Of a stretch of 64,000 bases of DNA, positions 18,357 to 27,900 are shown piece after piece. Positions within the stretch are counted from its first letter, which is position 1, and each line of letters opens with the position of its first letter. The notes under the pieces are model-generated. The model was not told the origin of the DNA and ran no database searches. It worked only from the letters and a program-made list of their open reading frames with translations. Origin of the DNA: UBA6168 sp964643005 (GTDB lineage: Bacteria; Bacteroidota; Bacteroidia; Chitinophagales; Saprospiraceae); NCBI GenBank assembly GCA_964643005.1, contig CAZXQI010000001.1, positions 1 through 64,000 of the forward strand, given 5' to 3'. A program made the translations under genes and the position numbers.

Positions 18357-19358
18357 TCAGAAAGGAAGGTTTTTTATAAGTACTTTTTTTGCCGATTCCC
18401 TTCTGGGAGCGAGGCCGGCGGTAGCTTCCAGGTAAAGAACCTCGGGAAAGACGATTTCATAGAGGTCAAAACAGGCGGCCTCGTTGATGGAGCTATTGCA
18501 AATGGAGCCTGGACGATTGGAAGAAAAATAGGCGGTTTGCGAGCGCTCATGGAAGGAAAAATAAAGATCGTCGTAAGCGGAGTTGAATGGCCGACCCATG
18601 TTTTCCGGCAGCGTCCACTTTCCATCAGGCATTTTGGAGGCCTGATAAATATCCTGTCCGCCCAATCCCTCCAATCCATCAGAGCTAAAGTAGAGGGTCT
18701 GGGTAGCCTTGTGGAAATAGGGACTCAGATCGTTTTCTGCCGTGTTGAAAGGGAAGGGGATTGGCGTTTCGAATTTGCCATCCCAGGTGATGGGGCTGTA
18801 CCAGATGTCCATTTTCCCAGCTCCTCCAGGTCGGTCGGAGACGAAATAGAGCACCTTCATTTTGAGTTGCCTGTCCCAGCCAACAGAAGGCTGCATGGCG
18901 GTGTAGCCTCTGAGATTGATTTCGTCGGGAAGTTTTTTTGCTGTGCCCCAGCCTCCATCGTACTCCCGCTCCCGGAGCCAGATTTCGCACTTGTAAGGTT
19001 TGAGCTCGCTACACAGACTGAAATAAATCTGCATGGCGTCCGGCGTCATGGTCAGGCTTTCAATCCGATAGTTCTTTTTCTTTAAATTTATTTCTGCCTC
19101 ATAGCGGGGAAAGGCGCCTGGCATGAAAGAAAAGATGCCGCTTTGCCTGACTCCCTGCTCGTCTTCCCTGTGGAAGGATGAAAAGAAAATCCGGTCGCCG
19201 TAGCGGACAGGCGCCAGTTCGGCATCGGAAGAATTGATGGGCGCCAGCAACCTCCGGGCTTTTAAACCGGGATTAACAGCCTGCATTGGTTTTACCTGAC
19301 AAAAAAGGTGGGTTGAGAAAAATGAAAACAGTACGAGGTGCAGCAACATGGAGTTCAT
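18357..19358 (-). CDS. Exported PD40 (TolB-like beta-propeller) protein
   Basis: The 333-residue protein has a signal peptide (cleavage near HLFCQ) and then only PD40-type beta-propeller repeats. Signs are APVRYGDRIFFSSF, MTPDAMQIYFSLCS, MQPSVGWDRQLKMKVLYFVS, SDRPGGAGKMDIW, TLYFSSDGLEGLGGQDIY and YFSSNRPGS. The middle is clearly paralogous to the 520-residue protein encoded just upstream (19817-21379): both share IN.R.YT..QPSVGWDR and SDR..G.G.MDIW. It lacks the TPR, carboxypeptidase-regulatory and OmpA domains of PorE-type proteins. It is probably periplasmic; the function is unknown. Confidence 0.75.
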   Translation of the reverse strand: MNSMLLHLVLFSFFSTHLFCQVKPMQAVNPGLKARRLLAPINSSDAELAPVRYGDRIFFSSFHREDEQGVRQSGIFSFMPGAFPRYEAEINLKKKNYRIESLTMTPDAMQIYFSLCSELKPYKCEIWLREREYDGGWGTAKKLPDEINLRGYTAMQPSVGWDRQLKMKVLYFVSDRPGGAGKMDIWYSPITWDGKFETPIPFPFNTAENDLSPYFHKATQTLYFSSDGLEGLGGQDIYQASKMPDGKWTLPENMGRPFNSAYDDLYFSFHERSQTAYFSSNRPGSICNSSINEAACFDLYEIVFPEVLYLEATAGLAPRRESAKKVLIKNLPF

Positions 19359-19816
19359 AGTTGGAAGTGTTGGTTAAAAAAAATGATTTTAAGCTGTTGA
19401 GCAATAGAGTTGGTCGTCATTTGCCGCTGCGCAAAATTAACCAGATCAGGGGGGAACTAAAAAAATTGAGAGACCAGGTACAGAGACCGGACTTAGCCAG
19501 TTTTCTTGGCTAATATTAGGTGAGTGAGTAGTTTTTGGCCAAAGTAAATGGGGGAGATGATAAAGCACTTTCAGCCGTTCAGTATCAAAAGATACCTGTA
19601 AAAAAGCGGTAAGAAACCTTTTAAAGAAAGAGAAGGGGGATTGAAGGGAGGGGGAGAATAATCTTTAAGAAGACTTCCGTTGCAGCCACAAAAATATGGT
19701 TTTATTTATAAGAATGCTGTTAAGACGCACTTGAGATAATTTTTTTTAAAAATAAAACTGCCAGGAGGGGCTGTTGTGAAAAACCCGCGGCGCCAAATCG
19801 GGTAGCAGAATCCCTG
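19359..19816. other. Intergenic region, nothing recognised
   Basis: No gene or strong hairpin was seen in this 458-bp gap. A T/A-tract near-palindrome lies at 19740-19752, and a 7/8 match to the -7 box (TATCTTTT, minus strand) lies near 19590. Purine-rich runs occur around 19620-19660. Confidence 0.3.
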
Positions 19817-21379
19817 TCAGGGTTTGATTTTTGATTTCAAATAGAGCGTCTTTTTCAACTCGGCGATGTAGCTGTATCCTTTTGTATTCACTTCGATGCT
19901 CTCCGGTTCATAACCTTCCGCCAGCAGCGTTACCCGATAGCGTTGCCCCGTTTCAAGTCTCGCCACTATCTGGGTTTCGTCGGGCAGGGCGTTGAGACTA
20001 CCGGAAGAGTTATTGCTCAATTCCTCCACGACGACCGAAAGCCCTGTCAGGAGGTTGTCGGGCTTGTCCTGATCAAAAGCCTGTAGTTTGACATCAACGA
20101 AGATGCGCGCTACATAGAGGTCGTCGTCCCTCCGCTGGGCGGATCGCTGGGAAGTTTCACCCGGTCTGTCAGAAGTGAAATAGGCATTTCCGCTGCCGCC
20201 GTGGAAGCAATAATAATAGTCGTTGTACCTGCTGTTGATCAGGTCGCCGAGGTTTTCAGGGTCTGACCATGAACCGTCTTTTTTCATGGATCTAAAGACG
20301 TCGAGGCCGCCTATCGTGGGCCATCCATCCGAGCTAAAAAATAAAGTCTGGGAGGTCTGATGGAAGAAGGGAGTCACCTCATCGCCCGGGGTATTGAAGG
20401 GCATTGGAAACGGATCGCCAAAAGTGCCGTCGCGCTCTATGGTGGTCGCCCAAATATCCATGCCTCCTTTTCCATCGGCGCGGTCAGAAGAAAAATAGAG
20501 GATAAATTTTTTCAAATCTCTATCCCATCCCACAGAAGGCTGGGTGGAAGTATAGTTTCTGACGTTGATATGAGCGGGGAGTTTTACCGGCGGCGCCCAG
20601 GTACCTTCGTACTCTCTTTCCCTGTACCAGATGGCGCATTGTTTCTGCTGTCGGTAATTTTGGTCGCTGCAAAGGGTATAATAAATCCGCCTGCCATCTG
20701 GGGTGAGAGCGATATTGGAAGCGTTCAGGGCATTGTCTTTTGGATTGATGACGGCTAATCTGGCGGGGTAGTTTTGGATGGCTTCGAATATGCGACTGAC
20801 CGGCAGCGCTTTTCCTTCAGCTTTATAGGCGCGGGAGAAGTAAATTTTGTCTCCATGTCTCATGGGCGAAAAATCATCGAGATCGGAATTGATGTTTTCG
20901 GGGAGGAGGCTGGCCTGATAACGGAAAGCAGCTTTGGCCGCTTCGTTCATTTGCTCGAGTCCTCTTAACTCGTCTTCTGCGTATTTTGTCAACAGGTCGT
21001 CGGGTGCGCCGTTGACTTCGATGTAATTTTTCAGAAGGGCGATGGCCTCGTCGTATTTTCTCAAATTGATTTTCACCATTGCCAGTTCGTAATCGGTGGC
21101 TGAGAAGTATCCAATCTTTGTGCGGTCGGGGATTTTTTCAAGGTACATTTCTGAAAGCTCATACTTTCCCAAATACCGGGCAGCCTCTCCTGCAATGAAG
21201 AGGGTAGTGATGTTGGCGCTGTCCTGCCTGATGACTTTTTGACTGTAGAAGAGGGCCGAGGAGTAATTTCTTGAGTGAAATGCAGCCATTGCATAGTTTT
21301 CGTACTGATCTCTGTCCTGACCGGCAGCATAGACACTCAAATTGATAAGTGTGAGTAGTAACCAAAATCGCGTGTGCAT
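19817..21379 (-). CDS. PorE-like TPR/PD40 protein lacking an OmpA domain
   Basis: The 520-residue exported protein has a signal peptide (ends near VYAAGQ) and an N-terminal TPR region (residues 25-130: YENYAMAAFHSRNYSSALFY, AGEAARYLGKYELSEMYLEK). A PD40 propeller follows (residues 165-410), then a carboxypeptidase-regulatory-like domain (residues 415-510, ending RYRVTLLAEGYEPESIEVN). This is the order of PorE, a periplasmic component of the type IX secretion system, but the C-terminal OmpA peptidoglycan-binding domain is absent. A role in secretion is therefore only a family-level suggestion. A TTG/TACATTTG promoter lies upstream at 21499-21527, giving a leader of about 115 bases. Confidence 0.78.
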   Translation of the reverse strand: MHTRFWLLLTLINLSVYAAGQDRDQYENYAMAAFHSRNYSSALFYSQKVIRQDSANITTLFIAGEAARYLGKYELSEMYLEKIPDRTKIGYFSATDYELAMVKINLRKYDEAIALLKNYIEVNGAPDDLLTKYAEDELRGLEQMNEAAKAAFRYQASLLPENINSDLDDFSPMRHGDKIYFSRAYKAEGKALPVSRIFEAIQNYPARLAVINPKDNALNASNIALTPDGRRIYYTLCSDQNYRQQKQCAIWYREREYEGTWAPPVKLPAHINVRNYTSTQPSVGWDRDLKKFILYFSSDRADGKGGMDIWATTIERDGTFGDPFPMPFNTPGDEVTPFFHQTSQTLFFSSDGWPTIGGLDVFRSMKKDGSWSDPENLGDLINSRYNDYYYCFHGGSGNAYFTSDRPGETSQRSAQRRDDDLYVARIFVDVKLQAFDQDKPDNLLTGLSVVVEELSNNSSGSLNALPDETQIVARLETGQRYRVTLLAEGYEPESIEVNTKGYSYIAELKKTLYLKSKIKP

Positions 21380-21498
21380 GTCGTATAGTTTAAACGTCCT
21401 CAGTTTCCGACCAGACGCCGGGAACTCTATTCTATTTGAATGGACAAAAAATTATGCTTTTGAGGGGAATAGGCTTAAAGGTGAGTTCATATGTTCGA

Positions 21499-21527
21499 CA
21501 AATGTAAAATCCAGAAACTTTTTTCAA
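21499..21527 (-). promoter_or_regulatory. Bacteroidota-type promoter of the PorE-like gene
   Basis: On the minus strand TTG (21527-21525) is followed by an 18-bp spacer and TACATTTG (21506-21499), an exact TAnnTTTG match. This is the only promoter of this quality upstream of the gene in the 539-bp gap. Confidence 0.55.
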
Positions 21528-21842
21528 AAATTTTATCCGATTTGATTTGGTATCCAGGGGGCGATAACCCGACAACGGAATTAAAAAAATTGCGATCTAA
21601 AATTTCTACAGAATGAATTTGAGATAAAATGAATCTGGCATCTGATCTTCTGTAAGTGGCGCGGCGCCTTTGAAAGATTTCAGGTACTGCTTAGAAATGA
21701 GGGGATAAGATATTCTACTAAGTAGCATGGTTAAAGAGAAACTTTTGAAGGGTGCAAATACTCTGCCTGTTCTAGAATAAATCGCAACGGGGAAATTTTT
21801 GCGACTCGGGTTAAGTGAAAATTGATATGCAGAGGCTAAGAT

Positions 21843-21880
21843 AAAAAAACCACCCTTTCACTATGTTGAAAAGGTGGTTT
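21843..21880 (-). terminator. Terminator of the TonB-dependent receptor gene
   Basis: Read on the minus strand, arms AAACCACCTTTTCA and TGAAAGGGTGGTTT (one mismatch) enclose a short loop and are followed by a run of T. It lies 38 bp past the stop codon of the receptor gene. Confidence 0.8.
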
Positions 21881-21918
21881 CTAAAAAAATATCAGACTTA
21901 AAATCTGCCTTTATCTCA

Positions 21919-24900
21919 TTAGAAGATGTAGCGCACACCCAGTTGAGTCTGCCATACGCTGTTCAGCGAAATGCTTTTGCTCAATGATTCCGTTGGGAAA
22001 ACGCCATCATTGTTGGGGGCAAAATTGTAAACCGGCTGGTTCGTGCTCTTATCCCAGCCTGTAAACCGGAGCGGGAAGTTGTTCGTCGCAATATTGCCAA
22101 CACCCCATTTGTTGTTCAGCAGGTTGGCAAAGTTGTAGAAGTCGGCTCTGAACTGAAGTCTGTGCCTGCGTTCAGCCACCGTTACGAAAAATTCCTGTTG
22201 GACAGAAAAGTCGAATGTCGTCCACCAGGGCATGAGCGCGCCGTTGCGTTCGGCGTATTTGCCTTTACGGCTCTTCAGGTAATCGTTGTTGTTAACGAAG
22301 TTCATGAATGCCTCGCTTTGCTGTGCAGCAGAATAGACACTGCCGCCGACAGTGACGTCGGCAAACTGAATTTCACTGGCATCTCTCGGAACGTAAATCA
22401 GGTCGTTGCTGGTAAGCTGGTCGCCGTTCACGTCGCCATTTGTAGCAAATGAGTAACGGCTTTGGTTGCCCGTTTGCATAAACATCGAGAAGGTCGTAGC
22501 TGCAAGGTTGGCATATTCTACGCGATAGGAAACGGCGCCTACTACGCGATGACGCTGGTCAAAATCGGAGAAAGACAGATCCGGGTGGTTGTTGCCGTTG
22601 ACGGACAGGTTGTCGCGCCAGGATGAGTAGGCAATAGATCCGCCGGTAATCAGGTCTTTCGACTCGCCGAAGTTATAGGCTAACATGGCGTAAAGACCAT
22701 TCCTGAACTGGCGCTCTAATTTGGCGGTGATGCTGTAAGTGTAACCTTTGTTCGTATTGGTCAACAGAATGGCGTCCGTGATTTTATTATTGAGCCTGAG
22801 AGAATTGCCTTCAAGTTTGGCATAGATCGGACGATCGTCGGCGCCGCTGTAAGTTGCTCTGGATGGCGTCTGGTTGGCGTCTATGTAGTAGACGTTGTTG
22901 ATGTTTTTGTTATAAATACCCTCTAAGGTTCCGACAAAGTCAAACGGAAGAGCGACGTCAACAGCCAGGTTAGTCCTCCACAATTGTGGGAATTTGAAGT
23001 TGTGATCGGTGACTGCAATATTGAAGGAAGCAGGCGTGGTGGCATTTTCAGGAATATACGCCGTCACATCCGGGTTGAACGGGAAGTCGGTAGTGTTGTT
23101 GACGCGGTAAGAGCCTGACAAGATACCGTTGTTGCCCACCTGATTGGAAATCCATACGAAAGCAGGACGGCCTGAGAACAAGCCTGTACCACCGCGGAGC
23201 TGGATGGAACGGTCGCCTTTGACGTCGTAGTTGAACCCTACCCGCGGCGAGATCAGCGGGTTGGCGCCTGGAAGTTCGTTAGTGCTGTAATGAGCAGGCT
23301 TTGACTGCGGGTCAATGAAAGTCATGGTATCTACTACCGGGTTTTTCAAAGCGGTATTTCCATAGATTGGCACGTCCACCCGAACGCCAATCGTCAGCTT
23401 CAACTGGTTGCCCAACATGGCAATTTCATCCTGGATGTAAGCGCCGGGCTGCGCTACTTTCGTGATGGCGGCGGGGAGCGCGCCTTTGGGCAGAGCAGAG
23501 TAGGTCAGTTGATACTGCATTAACTCAACGGAACCCAGACCATTTGCGTCGGTGTAGAAGTCCTCGAGGGAGTTGTAAACAAACTGACCGTAGTAGGTTG
23601 GCGTAAAGGTGTTGTAAAATTTAAAGTACTCGAAGTTGATCCCAGCCGTGAAGGTGTGGGCGCCGGAGTACATGGTCAGGTTGTCCTGGAACTGCCAGGT
23701 GTCCGTGTTGAGGACGTTATTAGGCGTGAATGGCTCGTATCCGAAAGTGGTGTAGTTGCGACCATCTTCCAAAATGTCAACTAAGGGGAAGACGCCGCCG
23801 CCGCTGCCGCGATAGTCCCTGTTGGCTGTGAAGCCAAATTGCAGTTTGTTGGAGAATTTAGTGCCGAAGACAGAGTTCAACTCGGCGATACCTGAGTAGA
23901 TGTCGTTGTTGATGATGTAGTTGGAGTTGGAGAAGTTCAGAGCAAACAGGTTGTTCCTACCACTGAAAGAACCGCTGTTGCTGGCCAATACGTCGCGGGA
24001 AGACTTCAGGTAATTGAAGCGTACGTTCAGGCGGTGAGAGTTGCTCAGGTTGTAGTCCAATTTGGCCAACACTTTATCGCTTCTCGTATTCAGCAGGTAG
24101 TTTTCATAGCTTCCTGCATCGTAGTTGTATTTATCTTTCAGGAATTGTTTCAACTGATCCAGGTCGGCGGCTTCAACGCGGGTGACGTTATCGCCGGTCA
24201 GGCCGGGTCTGGCAGCGAGGAAAGGCGTGGCTGGATCGTCGCGACGCTCAATTTCTCCATTCACAAAGAAGAACAATTTGTTCTTAATGATGGGACCGCC
24301 GAGACGGAATCCCGTTTGCTTAATGCTGAAGTTCGTTTTGGAGACGTCAACGCCATTGGCTTTGCTTCCTGTCAGGGATTCGCTGCGGGTATTGTAGAAG
24401 ACAGAACCTTCAAACTGGTTCGTTCCGGAGCGGGTTACTGCATTGATACCGGCGCCGGTAAAACCTCCCTGGCGAACATCATAAGGCGCCAGGTTGATTT
24501 GGATTTCCTCAATAGCCTCCAGAGAAATCGGAGAAGAGTTTGTCTGGCCGGCAGGCGCAGAGGCCAGACCGAAGCTATTGTTGAAAATAGAACCGTCGAG
24601 CGTGAGGTTGTTGAAGCGGCTGTCCTGGCCTGCGAAAGATACCCCGCTACCCGTAGTGGCAGCCACGCTGGAAGAGCGGCTTTGAGGCGTCAGACGGATG
24701 AAGTCGTTCAGGCTCCGGCTCAGTGTAGGCAATGCGTTGATAGCCTCTTTCTTGATATTGGTAGCTGCACCTGTGCGCTGAGAGTTCAGAATCTCATTCT
24801 CCACAGCAGTCACAACAACTTCGCTGAGGACGGAAGCAGACTCCCTAAGCTTGATGTCAAGCCTGAAATCCTGCCCGAGACTGAGCGTGATATCGTTGAG

Positions 24901-25188
24901 TTCATAAGCTTCGTAACCGGTGTAAGTGACCTGGATGTCGTATGGGCCCCCAATCCTCACTGATGGCAGGTTGAAACGGCCATCTTCCCGGGTGGAAGTG
25001 CCGTAAAAAGTACCGGAAGGAGTGTGAGTAGCTACGACGTTGGCGCCTATCAGCGGGTCGCCGTTTACATCAGTCACCTGGCCCAGAAAACTGGCACTTT
25101 GTGCAAAAGATGCGGATTGAAACAGAAATGTCACCAGAATAACCGGCAACAGCTTCCAAATTTTAGAAAGCGTAATCTCATTTTTCAT
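21919..25188 (-). CDS. TonB-dependent receptor, Oar-like, with CarboxypepD_reg domain
   Basis: The 1089-residue outer-membrane protein has a signal peptide (cleavage near ASFAQ). A carboxypeptidase-regulatory-like domain follows (residues 30-115, SFLGQVTDVNGDPLIGANVV), then a plug domain (VVVTAVENEILNSQRTGAAT, NAVTRSGTNQFEGSVFYNTR). The long beta barrel ends in the aromatic residue Phe (GVRYIF). It resembles Oar-type receptors of Bacteroidota and myxobacteria. No SusD-like lipoprotein follows, so it is not a classic polysaccharide-utilisation pair; the ligand is unknown. The ATG at 25188 (MKNEITLSK) is preferred over an upstream start because the signal peptide fits it. Confidence 0.92.
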   Translation of the reverse strand: MKNEITLSKIWKLLPVILVTFLFQSASFAQSASFLGQVTDVNGDPLIGANVVATHTPSGTFYGTSTREDGRFNLPSVRIGGPYDIQVTYTGYEAYELNDITLSLGQDFRLDIKLRESASVLSEVVVTAVENEILNSQRTGAATNIKKEAINALPTLSRSLNDFIRLTPQSRSSSVAATTGSGVSFAGQDSRFNNLTLDGSIFNNSFGLASAPAGQTNSSPISLEAIEEIQINLAPYDVRQGGFTGAGINAVTRSGTNQFEGSVFYNTRSESLTGSKANGVDVSKTNFSIKQTGFRLGGPIIKNKLFFFVNGEIERRDDPATPFLAARPGLTGDNVTRVEAADLDQLKQFLKDKYNYDAGSYENYLLNTRSDKVLAKLDYNLSNSHRLNVRFNYLKSSRDVLASNSGSFSGRNNLFALNFSNSNYIINNDIYSGIAELNSVFGTKFSNKLQFGFTANRDYRGSGGGVFPLVDILEDGRNYTTFGYEPFTPNNVLNTDTWQFQDNLTMYSGAHTFTAGINFEYFKFYNTFTPTYYGQFVYNSLEDFYTDANGLGSVELMQYQLTYSALPKGALPAAITKVAQPGAYIQDEIAMLGNQLKLTIGVRVDVPIYGNTALKNPVVDTMTFIDPQSKPAHYSTNELPGANPLISPRVGFNYDVKGDRSIQLRGGTGLFSGRPAFVWISNQVGNNGILSGSYRVNNTTDFPFNPDVTAYIPENATTPASFNIAVTDHNFKFPQLWRTNLAVDVALPFDFVGTLEGIYNKNINNVYYIDANQTPSRATYSGADDRPIYAKLEGNSLRLNNKITDAILLTNTNKGYTYSITAKLERQFRNGLYAMLAYNFGESKDLITGGSIAYSSWRDNLSVNGNNHPDLSFSDFDQRHRVVGAVSYRVEYANLAATTFSMFMQTGNQSRYSFATNGDVNGDQLTSNDLIYVPRDASEIQFADVTVGGSVYSAAQQSEAFMNFVNNNDYLKSRKGKYAERNGALMPWWTTFDFSVQQEFFVTVAERRHRLQFRADFYNFANLLNNKWGVGNIATNNFPLRFTGWDKSTNQPVYNFAPNNDGVFPTESLSKSISLNSVWQTQLGVRYIF

Positions 25189-25493
25189 ACAATGAAGATT
25201 TAGTGAATAATAAAATGATGTTGTTACATTGTTAACCATGAGGTTCTTTGACCGCCCAATGAATTGTTAGATAGCGCTGTGGTTATTTCTTTCTTCGGTT
25301 AAGGAAAAAGGCTGTAGGAGTCAACGTTTTGACGGATAGGTTTTTTCAGGAAAAACGAATAAAAAATGAATGGGTAGTTCTGAAAGGTAAGTAGTTGGTG
25401 TTTGATTCATACTGCAAACGTTTTAGGTGCTCCTCAAAAGGTCGGTGATAGCAATTTCAGAAAGCAACTGCCAATTTGCACAGGCTGTTTTGT

Positions 25494-25531
25494 TTCGCCG
25501 GCGAAGGTAATTAAGATTGCATTTCCACCAA
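25494..25531 (-). promoter_or_regulatory. Promoter with overlapping 12-bp palindrome upstream of the receptor gene
   Basis: On the minus strand TTG (25531-25529), a 19-bp spacer and TACCTTCG (25509-25502, 7 of 8 positions of TAnnTTTG) form a promoter. The expected start point falls within or next to the perfect palindrome TTCGCCGGCGAA (25494-25505). The leader to the ATG would be about 300 bases. Operator function is inferred from position only. Nothing else is recognised in the 25189-25666 gap. Confidence 0.5.
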
Positions 25532-25666
25532 AAAAATTGAACAATATGACAGAGTGATTTTGCGCATCCTAAAAAAGCTCCTATAAAAAAGTCTCGCTTT
25601 GGATGTTTTAAATACCCTAAAATATGCCGGACAGGGGTTGACTTTGGGAAAATGCCCTTCAGAAAT

Positions 25667-26539
25667 CTATTGGCATTCCTGCTCCAGTTTCTTTTGGAAT
25701 GGGAGACTCTCCATCAGGCGGCGGAATGTCTCCTGATTGTGCTGGGGATTAGTCAGGGGGTCGGCGCCCTGGAAATAAAAATCTGCAATTCCTGAAATAC
25801 CCTCTAACTGACAGGCAATGTTAATCATGCACTCAATCATACTTTGAGCTTCTTCGGCATGGGACATCCTGTACTTTTCAACAGCCCTTTTTTTGTACAA
25901 CTCAATTTGACGGGAAGTGGGTTTGTTGAAATTGATCCTGCTGATTTCCGGCCTGGATGGAACATAGATAATCGTAAATTCGTCCCCTGATTCTAATGGC
26001 ATGCCGTTTCCCAATAATATGAGTGAATCGTACCTGATATCTGCGACGCCGGTTTGTCCCCGGTTTTGAGCTACGAATCGGTAAACGACCCTCGATTTCA
26101 GGGAGTCTGTCAGCACGGCGCCGGTCGTTTCCGCTCCCTGCCTCATCAGCAATTCATCGGCATGGCTGAGTTTGCTTTTTTCAAATGGATTCCAAATAGT
26201 GAAAGCGACAATGGCGGCTATGAAGATGCCCAAAGAGATGAACATCTGCCGGGTAAACCTGCGCTCTTGGGTCTTCCGGAATCTGTTCCTCGGCGTGTCT
26301 GCTTTTTTATCTATTTCAAAGGAGTAAAACATCTTATCCCCTTTGCGCTCCAGAACCACGCGACATAGCTCGTCCTCTATAAAAAAGGTGTATTCTTTTG
26401 ACTCAAAAACCTTAAAATCAATAACGACTATTTTGCTGCCGATATAAATGAGCAGGTGACCGGATTTGTTACCGTGAAGCAATCCGACCCTGTAGTTCCG
26501 ACCATCTCCTGCTGCGTATGTCCAGGTGTATTGATTCAA
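25667..26539 (-). CDS. Hypothetical single-pass membrane protein
   Basis: I do not recognise a family. The 290-residue product has an N-terminal beta-rich cytoplasmic-like domain (residues 1-85), a basic segment and one transmembrane helix near residue 98 (MFISLGIFIAAIVAFTIW). After it comes a domain that looks like the DUF3592-type beta fold (VVYRFVAQNRGQTGVADIRY, GDEFTIIYVPSRPEISRIN), then a helical C-terminus. Only a TTG start (26539) is available: an in-frame TAA lies nine codons upstream and the next in-frame Met falls far inside the conserved-looking part. It lies upstream of the receptor gene with a 478-bp gap, so it is probably separate. Confidence 0.65.
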   Translation of the reverse strand: MNQYTWTYAAGDGRNYRVGLLHGNKSGHLLIYIGSKIVVIDFKVFESKEYTFFIEDELCRVVLERKGDKMFYSFEIDKKADTPRNRFRKTQERRFTRQMFISLGIFIAAIVAFTIWNPFEKSKLSHADELLMRQGAETTGAVLTDSLKSRVVYRFVAQNRGQTGVADIRYDSLILLGNGMPLESGDEFTIIYVPSRPEISRINFNKPTSRQIELYKKRAVEKYRMSHAEEAQSMIECMINIACQLEGISGIADFYFQGADPLTNPQHNQETFRRLMESLPFQKKLEQECQ

Positions 26540-26913
26540 ATTAAAGTGGATAAAAATTGAGCGTTATAATCCTGTTTGCCGGCTGTCGGCAGGGAGCATC
26601 CTGCCTTTTTGGACGACCTCAATAATACAACTGAAAATTTACTTTTGTTAATGAGGATGCCTTTGTTTTTACATTGGCAACCGCTTAATTTTTCGACAGA
26701 GAAAAATAATTTTAGTGATTTTTTTTAAAAAATAAAAACAGGGAGGAAGAGGGAAGCGCAAATCAAAACCAGGCCGGCTCTCCCGCCGGCAGGCGATGGC
26801 GAAGGCTTCTGTCTGGGGGAATTCAATCCGAAGAAGTTAAAATGTAGATTTTTCGTTTCTTGCATCGTCTCTGACCGGGCTTCGGTAAACAGTGAAAAAT
26901 AAAACTTCAATCA
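26540..26913. other. Intergenic region between divergent genes
   Basis: No gene is seen in this 374-bp gap. TACTTTTG at 26640-26647 is an exact plus-strand -7 match but is 266 bp from the SDR gene and lacks a TTG at -33. A T8A6 near-palindrome lies at 26719-26732. Confidence 0.3.
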
Positions 26914-27702
26914 ATGTATTTTAAAAATAAAACAGTCTGGATTACGGGCGCTTCCTCCGGCATTGGAGAGGCGCTGGCCTATGAATTAGCTAAGCATGAG
27001 GCGACGCTGATACTCTCCGCCCGCGATGAGATGAACCTGAATCGGGTGGCTTATTCCTGTGGATCCGGCGTGCATGTCCAGCCGCTTGATCTGGCCGACC
27101 ACGCATCCCTGCCCGGAATCGCAGAAAAGGTTTTGGCCGCCGTGGGGCAGGTAGATATCCTCATCAACAATGGCGGAATCTCCCAGCGCGCCTTGGCCTG
27201 TGAAACCCGTTTTGAAGTTGATAAAAAAATAATAGACGTCAACCTGCTCGGCACGATTGCCTTGAGCAAGGCGCTGCTTCCTCATTTTTTAAAAAGAAAA
27301 GCCGGCCATTACGTCGTCGTCACCAGCATGATGGGAAAATATGGCGCCCCCATGCGCTCCGGCTACGCCGCTTCAAAACACGGGCTTCACGGCTTCTTTG
27401 ATACCCTTCGCGCTGAATGTTGGAGAGAAAATGTATTGGTCACCTTAGTCGTCCCGGGCTTTGTAAAAACCAATATCAGCATCCATGCCCTCGTCGGCGA
27501 CGGCTCTTTGCAAGGCACGATGGACGAGGCCACTAATACGGGAATCCCTCCTGAAAAATTGGCGAAAAACATCCTCCGTGCAGTACAGCAGGGAAAACGC
27601 GAGGTAGCCTTCGGCGGCGCCCGGGAGATGTTGGGCCTATATCTCAAGCGCTTCTTTCCCGGCATCCTGGCCAAAGTAGTGGAAAAAGCAAAGACGACCT
27701 GA
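26914..27702 (+). CDS. Short-chain dehydrogenase/reductase (SDR)
   Basis: The 262-residue protein is a classical SDR. The NAD(P)-binding motif is VWITGASSGIGEALAYELAK at the N-terminus. It also has NNGG (residues 87-90, in the place of NNAG), catalytic Ser in VVTSMMGKYG, and the catalytic pair in SGYAASKHG (YxxxK). Arg-rich positions after the first strand do not settle NADH versus NADPH. The C-terminal part with FVKTNIS and MLGLYLKRFFPGILAKVVEK resembles the DHRS7-like group acting on lipids or retinoids, but the substrate is unknown. It is convergent with mrdA. Confidence 0.88.
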   Translation: MYFKNKTVWITGASSGIGEALAYELAKHEATLILSARDEMNLNRVAYSCGSGVHVQPLDLADHASLPGIAEKVLAAVGQVDILINNGGISQRALACETRFEVDKKIIDVNLLGTIALSKALLPHFLKRKAGHYVVVTSMMGKYGAPMRSGYAASKHGLHGFFDTLRAECWRENVLVTLVVPGFVKTNISIHALVGDGSLQGTMDEATNTGIPPEKLAKNILRAVQQGKREVAFGGAREMLGLYLKRFFPGILAKVVEKAKTT

Positions 27703-27900
27703 CAGCCTTCAGTAAGTTTCTTTGGAGAAAAAGAAGTGAGCTTAGCTCGCTTAGCTGATGGCGCTTTCTCCTGATAGGGCAGCCTCCCCTGAGCTTCGAG
27801 AGAGGATTTTAGTTTTTGCCGGGAAGAGGAGCCAGCCCGTTATTGCCCTTCATATCCCTAAAATATTGTACTGGCGCCTGTTGAAAAAGGAAGCTCCGCC

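Noticed and set aside
24034..24963. Plus-strand open frame of 309 codons inside the receptor gene
   Set aside because: It is antisense to the plug and early barrel of a clearly real receptor and shows no domain of its own.
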